Assembly: GCF_900106065.1 (NCBI RefSeq)
Contig: NZ_LT629796.1
Span: 3,751,501-3,815,500, forward strand
Direction: 5' to 3'
From: Pseudomonas mandelii
GTDB taxonomy: Bacteria > Pseudomonadota > Gammaproteobacteria > Pseudomonadales > Pseudomonadaceae
DNA length: 64,000 bases
In this document: positions 60,454 through 64,000 of the stretch, one piece after another
Position numbering within the stretch: position 1 is the stretch's first letter
How the letters are laid out: every line of letters starts with the position of its first letter
Notes under the pieces: generated by a model
What the model saw: the letters and a program-made list of their open reading frames with translations, nothing else
Told to the model about the DNA's origin: nothing
Database searches by the model: none
Program-made: the position numbers and the translations under genes

Positions 60454-61302
60454 ATGCGCACTTTTCGGCTGGTGATTGCTTGCCCGGACCGCGTCGGCAT
60501 CGTTGCTAAAGTCAGTAACTTTCTGGCGTCACATAACGGCTGGATCACTGAAGCGAGCCATCACTCGGACAATCAGAATGGCTGGTTCTTCATGCGTCAC
60601 GAAATACGTGCCGACTCGCTGCCTTTCGGTATTGAGGCCTTTCGCGAAGCGTTTGCACCCATTGCCGAAGAGTTCTCGATGAACTGGCGCATTACCGACA
60701 CCGCGCAGAAAAAGCGCGTTGTGTTGATGGCCAGCCGTGAGTCCCACTGTCTGGCCGACTTGCTGCACCGCTGGCACAGTGATGAACTGGATTGCGAAAT
60801 TTCCTGTGTGATTTCCAACCACGACGACTTGCGCAGCATGGTCGAGTGGCACGGCATTCCTTATTACCACGTGCCGGTCAATCCACAGGACAAAGAGCCG
60901 GCCTTCGCCGAAGTCTCGCGCCTGGTCAAACAGCACGATGCCGAAGTGGTGGTACTTGCCCGTTACATGCAAATCCTGCCGCCCGCGTTGTGCAGGGAAT
61001 ATGCGCACAAGGTCATCAACATTCACCACAGCTTCCTGCCGTCGTTCGTCGGCGCCAAGCCGTACCACCAGGCCTCGATGCGTGGCGTGAAGTTGATCGG
61101 TGCGACGTGTCACTACGTGACCGAAGAGCTGGATGCCGGTCCGATCATCGAGCAGGACGTGGTGCGCGTCAGCCACAGCGACAGCATTGAAGACATGGTG
61201 CGTTTCGGCCGTGACGTCGAGAAAATGGTGCTGGCCCGTGGTCTGCGTTATCACCTGGAAGACCGGGTGCTGGTGCATGGCAACAAGACCGTAGTGTTCT
61301 GA
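60454..61302 (+). CDS. purU: formyltetrahydrofolate deformylase PurU
   Basis: 282 residues. N-terminal ACT domain (MRTFRLVIACPDRVGIVAKVSNFLASHNGWI) followed by a formyl-transferase-like domain with KVINIHHSFLPSFVGAKPYHQA (active-site Asn-His) and DAGPIIEQDVVRV. It releases formate from 10-formyl-THF to balance one-carbon pools. ATG at 60454 with GGAG 10 bases upstream; the longer frame to 60340 is not supported. Confidence 0.95.
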   Translation: MRTFRLVIACPDRVGIVAKVSNFLASHNGWITEASHHSDNQNGWFFMRHEIRADSLPFGIEAFREAFAPIAEEFSMNWRITDTAQKKRVVLMASRESHCLADLLHRWHSDELDCEISCVISNHDDLRSMVEWHGIPYYHVPVNPQDKEPAFAEVSRLVKQHDAEVVVLARYMQILPPALCREYAHKVINIHHSFLPSFVGAKPYHQASMRGVKLIGATCHYVTEELDAGPIIEQDVVRVSHSDSIEDMVRFGRDVEKMVLARGLRYHLEDRVLVHGNKTVVF

Positions 61303-61326
61303 TCGCCGCACATCACGGTTGAAATT

Positions 61327-61370
61327 CGAAGGGCCTGGGCGTTCAATCGCTTCAGGCCCTTCGCCGTTTC
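61327..61370 (+). terminator. possible terminator after purU
   Basis: Perfect stem gaagggcctg (61328-61337) with caggcccttc (61353-61362); followed by gccgtttctg, so the T run is weak. Confidence 0.5.
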
Positions 61371-61388
61371 TGCACTGAGGACATGACC

Positions 61389-61565
61389 ATGGCCGATCCA
61401 CTCGACAAAGCCACTTCCAAGGCCCCCGCCACGTTGGGGGAGGGCTGTTTGAGTCGCTACGACCCGGATGAGATGAGCCCTGAAGACGGCACGGAGTTTC
61501 CCGGTGCGGCCGAGTTGTGGGAGCAGTTGCAGCAGCAACCCGAAGACAAGCCTAAGCCTGCTTGA
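61389..61565 (+). CDS. small acidic hypothetical protein
   Basis: 58 residues, acidic and Pro-rich (MADPLDKATSKAPATLGEGCL, then YDPDEMSPEDGTEFPGAAELWEQL). GAGGA lies 7 bases before the ATG at 61389; an earlier ATG at 61383 has no room for a ribosome site. Its end overlaps the end of the convergent YbhN-like gene by 14 bases. No family recognised. Confidence 0.6.
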   Translation: MADPLDKATSKAPATLGEGCLSRYDPDEMSPEDGTEFPGAAELWEQLQQQPEDKPKPA

Positions 61566-62547
61566 ACTTCATCAGTTTCTTCAGCAGCGGCCGCCCCAGC
61601 ATCAGCAGAAACACCGGGCCGCCCACTACCAGGTAGAAGTAATACGTCACCGTCCGCCAGATCAGAATCGCCGCCGCGGCGGTGGATTTCCCCACCATGG
61701 GCGCCAACAGAGCCGCTGAAGTCAACTCCGCCGCACCCGCACCGCCCGGCAGCAGGCTGAATTGCCCTGCACTCAGCGACAGCATCTGGATCAGAAAGCA
61801 CCAGGCCCACTGCAAGTCGGCCCCGAGCCCGCGCAACGCCAGATACAGCACGCTATACCGCAGGAGCCAATGCACGCAGGTCAGGGCAAACACCTTGATC
61901 AACGTCATAACGGGCAACTTCAGCGTGTCAGTGAACGCTGCCAGGAAATGAAGGAGCTTGCGTGCCCAGCGCAGGCGCGTGGTGCCTTTGACGTTGAGGC
62001 GAACGAGCAGTCGCCCGCTCAGGCGAATCAGCAGTCGATGGTAGCGCGCCACCACCACGCAACTGAGCAGCCCGCCAAACATGGAGACGGCGCTGACGAT
62101 CAGCAGCCATTCCAGGCGTTCGCTGAGGTGCTGGAACAACGCATAGATCAGAATCCCGCTCAGCGCGCAGAGGAAAAACAGCAGATCGCTGAGTTGGTCC
62201 ATGGCGAACACCGCGCTGCCCCGTGCCGGGCGCACGCCATTGCGCGCCAGTAGGGCCATGATGGTCAGCGGGCCGCCGCTGCCGCCTGGGGTGGCGCAGT
62301 AGGCGAACTCGGCGGCCATCACTACGCCAAGACTCTTCACCCGGCCGACCTTGTTGCACTGATCGCCCAGCAACAGGCGCAAGCGCAGGGTGTTCACCAC
62401 CCAGCACAGCAAGATCATGCCGAACATGATCAGCAATTCATTCAAGGGGAAATTTTGCAGCCGCGACCACGTCTCGTTGCCGCCCAGCAGCAATGGAATC
62501 AGCACCGCGGCGAGCAGGGCGATAAACAGCAGAATGCCCCGGCTCAT
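61552..62547 (-). CDS. LPG synthase/YbhN-type (UPF0104) membrane protein
   Basis: 331 residues, about eight helices. Features of the lysylphosphatidylglycerol synthase transmembrane family: NTLRLRLLLGDQCNKVG, FAYCATPGGSGGPLTIMALL (the PGG..G motif), LLPGGAGAAELTSAALLAP. No catalytic C-terminal domain is present, so it is a flippase-like or transport protein rather than a synthase. ATG at 62547 overlaps the stop of the DUF2334 gene (ATGA), so both form an operon with the glycosyltransferase. Confidence 0.87.
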   Translation of the reverse strand: MSRGILLFIALLAAVLIPLLLGGNETWSRLQNFPLNELLIMFGMILLCWVVNTLRLRLLLGDQCNKVGRVKSLGVVMAAEFAYCATPGGSGGPLTIMALLARNGVRPARGSAVFAMDQLSDLLFFLCALSGILIYALFQHLSERLEWLLIVSAVSMFGGLLSCVVVARYHRLLIRLSGRLLVRLNVKGTTRLRWARKLLHFLAAFTDTLKLPVMTLIKVFALTCVHWLLRYSVLYLALRGLGADLQWAWCFLIQMLSLSAGQFSLLPGGAGAAELTSAALLAPMVGKSTAAAAILIWRTVTYYFYLVVGGPVFLLMLGRPLLKKLMKFKQA

Positions 62548-63308
62548 GCGGCGCGACCGAGACGATCACTGTGAAAAGAGAGCCACTGGGCCTTGGTCAT
62601 TGGCACTCGCCCCTCATCGAGCAAGCGCTTGAGGGTTTGCAGCCAATAGTTGCGCGAAAATCCATGACGCATGTCCACCGGGTGCAGTCCAAGGCGAATC
62701 ACCGGCGCGTGCCGCCAGCGCTGTTCACGCTGGTCGCTGATGATTTTCGACAGCCCCCGGCGCCAGGCACTGCGCGCACTCCAGACCAGTCCCGGCGCAT
62801 CGATGGCCTTGAAGTCCGGCAGCCGATAGAGATGCTGTGAATCGCTGGTGTAGCCCAGCGGTAACTGGCGTAACGCCAGCCGAGTGCCTTCGCTCATCAA
62901 CCATGCCGGGGCGACAAAGCCTTCCAGTGGCCAGTGATAACGATGGAACACTTCGATTCCGGCACGCAGGCGGGCGAGGGCGGCGGCTTGCGACAAGCTG
63001 TAAAACTCGCCTTCGTGGGTATAGATCCGGCGCATGAACCAGTCTCTGGGATTGCTGGGAGGAGGGCTTTCGTCGCAATGAAAGTAGCCGTGCAATGCCA
63101 GTTCGTCACCTCGGGCGACTCGGCTGGTCAGCCATCGGCGAAATCCCGGATGCTCGTCCAGGTCGTTGTGCTTGTGGAAGTTCGGCACCACCAGCCAGGT
63201 CATCGGCACCTCGCCCAGGGCATCGACAGCCTCGACAAAAGGCTGGTAATCGGCCCAGGTCTGCGGCGCAACGTCATGCAGCACGAGTACCAGGCTGGGC
63301 AGGCTCAT
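62544..63308 (-). CDS. DUF2334 polysaccharide-deacetylase-like protein
   Basis: 254 residues. Begins LVLVLHDVAP (the HD motif of NodB-fold deacetylases) and continues with ELALHGYFH (HxxxxH-like metal site) and LEGFVAPAWLMS. The fold is that of DUF2334, probably a carbohydrate deacetylase. Start: ATG at 63308, where homologues begin as I recall; the alternative ATG at 63320 overlaps the stop of the glycosyltransferase gene. No signal peptide, hence cytoplasmic or cytoplasmic-face action. Confidence 0.85.
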   Translation of the reverse strand: MSLPSLVLVLHDVAPQTWADYQPFVEAVDALGEVPMTWLVVPNFHKHNDLDEHPGFRRWLTSRVARGDELALHGYFHCDESPPPSNPRDWFMRRIYTHEGEFYSLSQAAALARLRAGIEVFHRYHWPLEGFVAPAWLMSEGTRLALRQLPLGYTSDSQHLYRLPDFKAIDAPGLVWSARSAWRRGLSKIISDQREQRWRHAPVIRLGLHPVDMRHGFSRNYWLQTLKRLLDEGRVPMTKAQWLSFHSDRLGRAA

Positions 63309-63312
63309 GGGC

Positions 63313-64000
63313 TCAACCATTGGCGGTCAGCGGCCATTGGCTGCCGAGCACTGCGTGATAGTGCCCCAGCAGGCTGTCGACCACGGTGTCCCAGGCGTAA
63401 TGCTGTTCGACATGGCTGCGGGCGCGCTTGCCCAGGGCGGCGCTGTCGTGGCTGAACAGCTCGCGGACGGCATTGGCCATCGCCAGGGGATTGTTCGGCG
63501 CGCAGAGCAAGCCGCATTGATCGGTGACGATTTCCTGAAAGGCCCCGGCGGCTACTGCCACCACCGGAATACCGCTGGCCATGGCTTCGAGGATCACCAG
63601 GCCGAAGGTTTCCTGATCGCCGGCATGCAGCAACGCGTCAGCGCTGGCCATCAAGCGCGCGACTTGCGTGGCCGGGCAGAACTCATCGACGACAGTCACG
63701 TTGTCCGGCACCACAGCGGGCATGGAAGAACCGACTAGCAATAAATGATAACGAGGCCCCAGACGTTTCATGCAACCGAGCAAGACCGGCAGGTTTTTTT
63801 CCTTGGAGCCACGGCCGGCAAAAATCAGCAGGCGGGTGTTTTCATCAATGCCTAACTCGGCCCGCAAGCCGCTGTCCCTTGCTTGGGGATTGAACGTTTG
63901 CAGGTCGACCCCCAACGGCTGGACAAACACATTCTTCACGCCAAGACCGATCAACTTGTCGGCCATGACCTGACTCGGTGCCAGCACCCGGTCGAAGTTG
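63313..64000 (-). CDS. family 4 glycosyltransferase, 5' end outside window
   Basis: The last 229 or so residues are visible; the frame stays open to the window edge, so the start lies beyond 64000. GT-B fold: LLIFAGRGSKEKNLPVLLGCM, LLLVGSSMPA, and the Ex7E retaining motif ETFGLVILEAMASGIPVVAV. It transfers sugar from a nucleotide donor, in an operon with the deacetylase-like and YbhN-like genes, so a role in making or moving a surface glycan or glycolipid is inferred. Confidence 0.9.
   Translation of the reverse strand, partial: NFDRVLAPSQVMADKLIGLGVKNVFVQPLGVDLQTFNPQARDSGLRAELGIDENTRLLIFAGRGSKEKNLPVLLGCMKRLGPRYHLLLVGSSMPAVVPDNVTVVDEFCPATQVARLMASADALLHAGDQETFGLVILEAMASGIPVVAVAAGAFQEIVTDQCGLLCAPNNPLAMANAVRELFSHDSAALGKRARSHVEQHYAWDTVVDSLLGHYHAVLGSQWPLTANG

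Overview
The window is a GC-rich chromosomal segment from a Pseudomonas, most probably of the P. fluorescens complex. Three things point there. Diagnostic Pseudomonas genes are present: an MvaT-type H-NS protein, BifA with a GGDQF motif, an AraC-type PobR beside pobA, and DUF6124 proteins. Several blocks have the gene order I remember from the P. aeruginosa PAO1 region around PA4311-PA4374. The intergenic spaces are packed with REP palindromes of the kind typical of this group. Most of the sequence is core chromosome; the only clear mobile element is one intact ISL3-type insertion sequence. No tRNA, rRNA, CRISPR array or prophage genes were seen.

Layout. (1) 0-8.1 kb, minus strand: an iron-linked cluster (bifA, then an IcmP-like imelysin behind a Fur-like box, then di-heme oxidoreductase, imelysin lipoprotein and DUF1513 protein). 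(2) 8.1-20.3 kb: repeat-rich spacers and a DUF6124 gene with a structured leader, sodB, an ACT-domain gene plus argO divergent from argP, an epimerase-like dehydrogenase, a coiled-coil membrane protein, a Cache protein, then pobA plus an MFS exporter divergent from pobR. (3) 20.4-33.5 kb: a 136-bp REP array, a LysR gene divergent from a metallo-beta-lactamase-fold protein, an NAD(P)-binding protein, and a LysR gene divergent from a catabolic block (2-ketoarginine-decarboxylase-like ThDP enzyme, aldehyde dehydrogenase, four-gene polyamine-type ABC importer), ending at an AraC regulator. (4) 33.8-43 kb: small genes, a flavin reductase-like protein, an alpha-ketoglutarate-type MHS permease behind a sigma-54 promoter with two enhancer-like palindromes, and its likely DctB/DctD-type two-component system, whose response-regulator 3' end is tandemly duplicated; then class I fumarase. 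(5) 43-51.2 kb: sadC, a ferredoxin reductase-like gene, an enoyl-CoA hydratase, pykA, a lipoprotein, a PilZ protein, and a second DUF6124 gene separated from its upstream region by the ISL3-type element. (6) 51.3-58 kb, minus strand: a tightly overlapping six-gene operon (RDD, SpoIIM/DUF95, DUF4129, DUF4350, MoxR ATPase, DUF58). (7) 58.2-64 kb: sbcB converging on mvaT, purU, and a minus-strand group of glycosyltransferase (cut by the window edge), DUF2334 deacetylase-like protein and an LPG-synthase/YbhN-like membrane protein.

How it works together. Three genes touch cyclic-di-GMP (bifA breaks it down, sadC makes it, a PilZ protein binds it). The permease and two-component system form a self-contained dicarboxylate or 2-ketoglutarate uptake unit next to fumarase. 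The ThDP enzyme, aldehyde dehydrogenase and ABC importer look like an uptake and degradation route for a guanidino or amine compound.

The most unusual structures are four REP-anchored tandem arrays (units of 107, 72, 136 and 322 bp), the last of which has captured the 3' end of a response-regulator gene, and the hairpin-rich leaders of the two DUF6124 genes. Family names and comparisons with other strains come from memory; no search was run.
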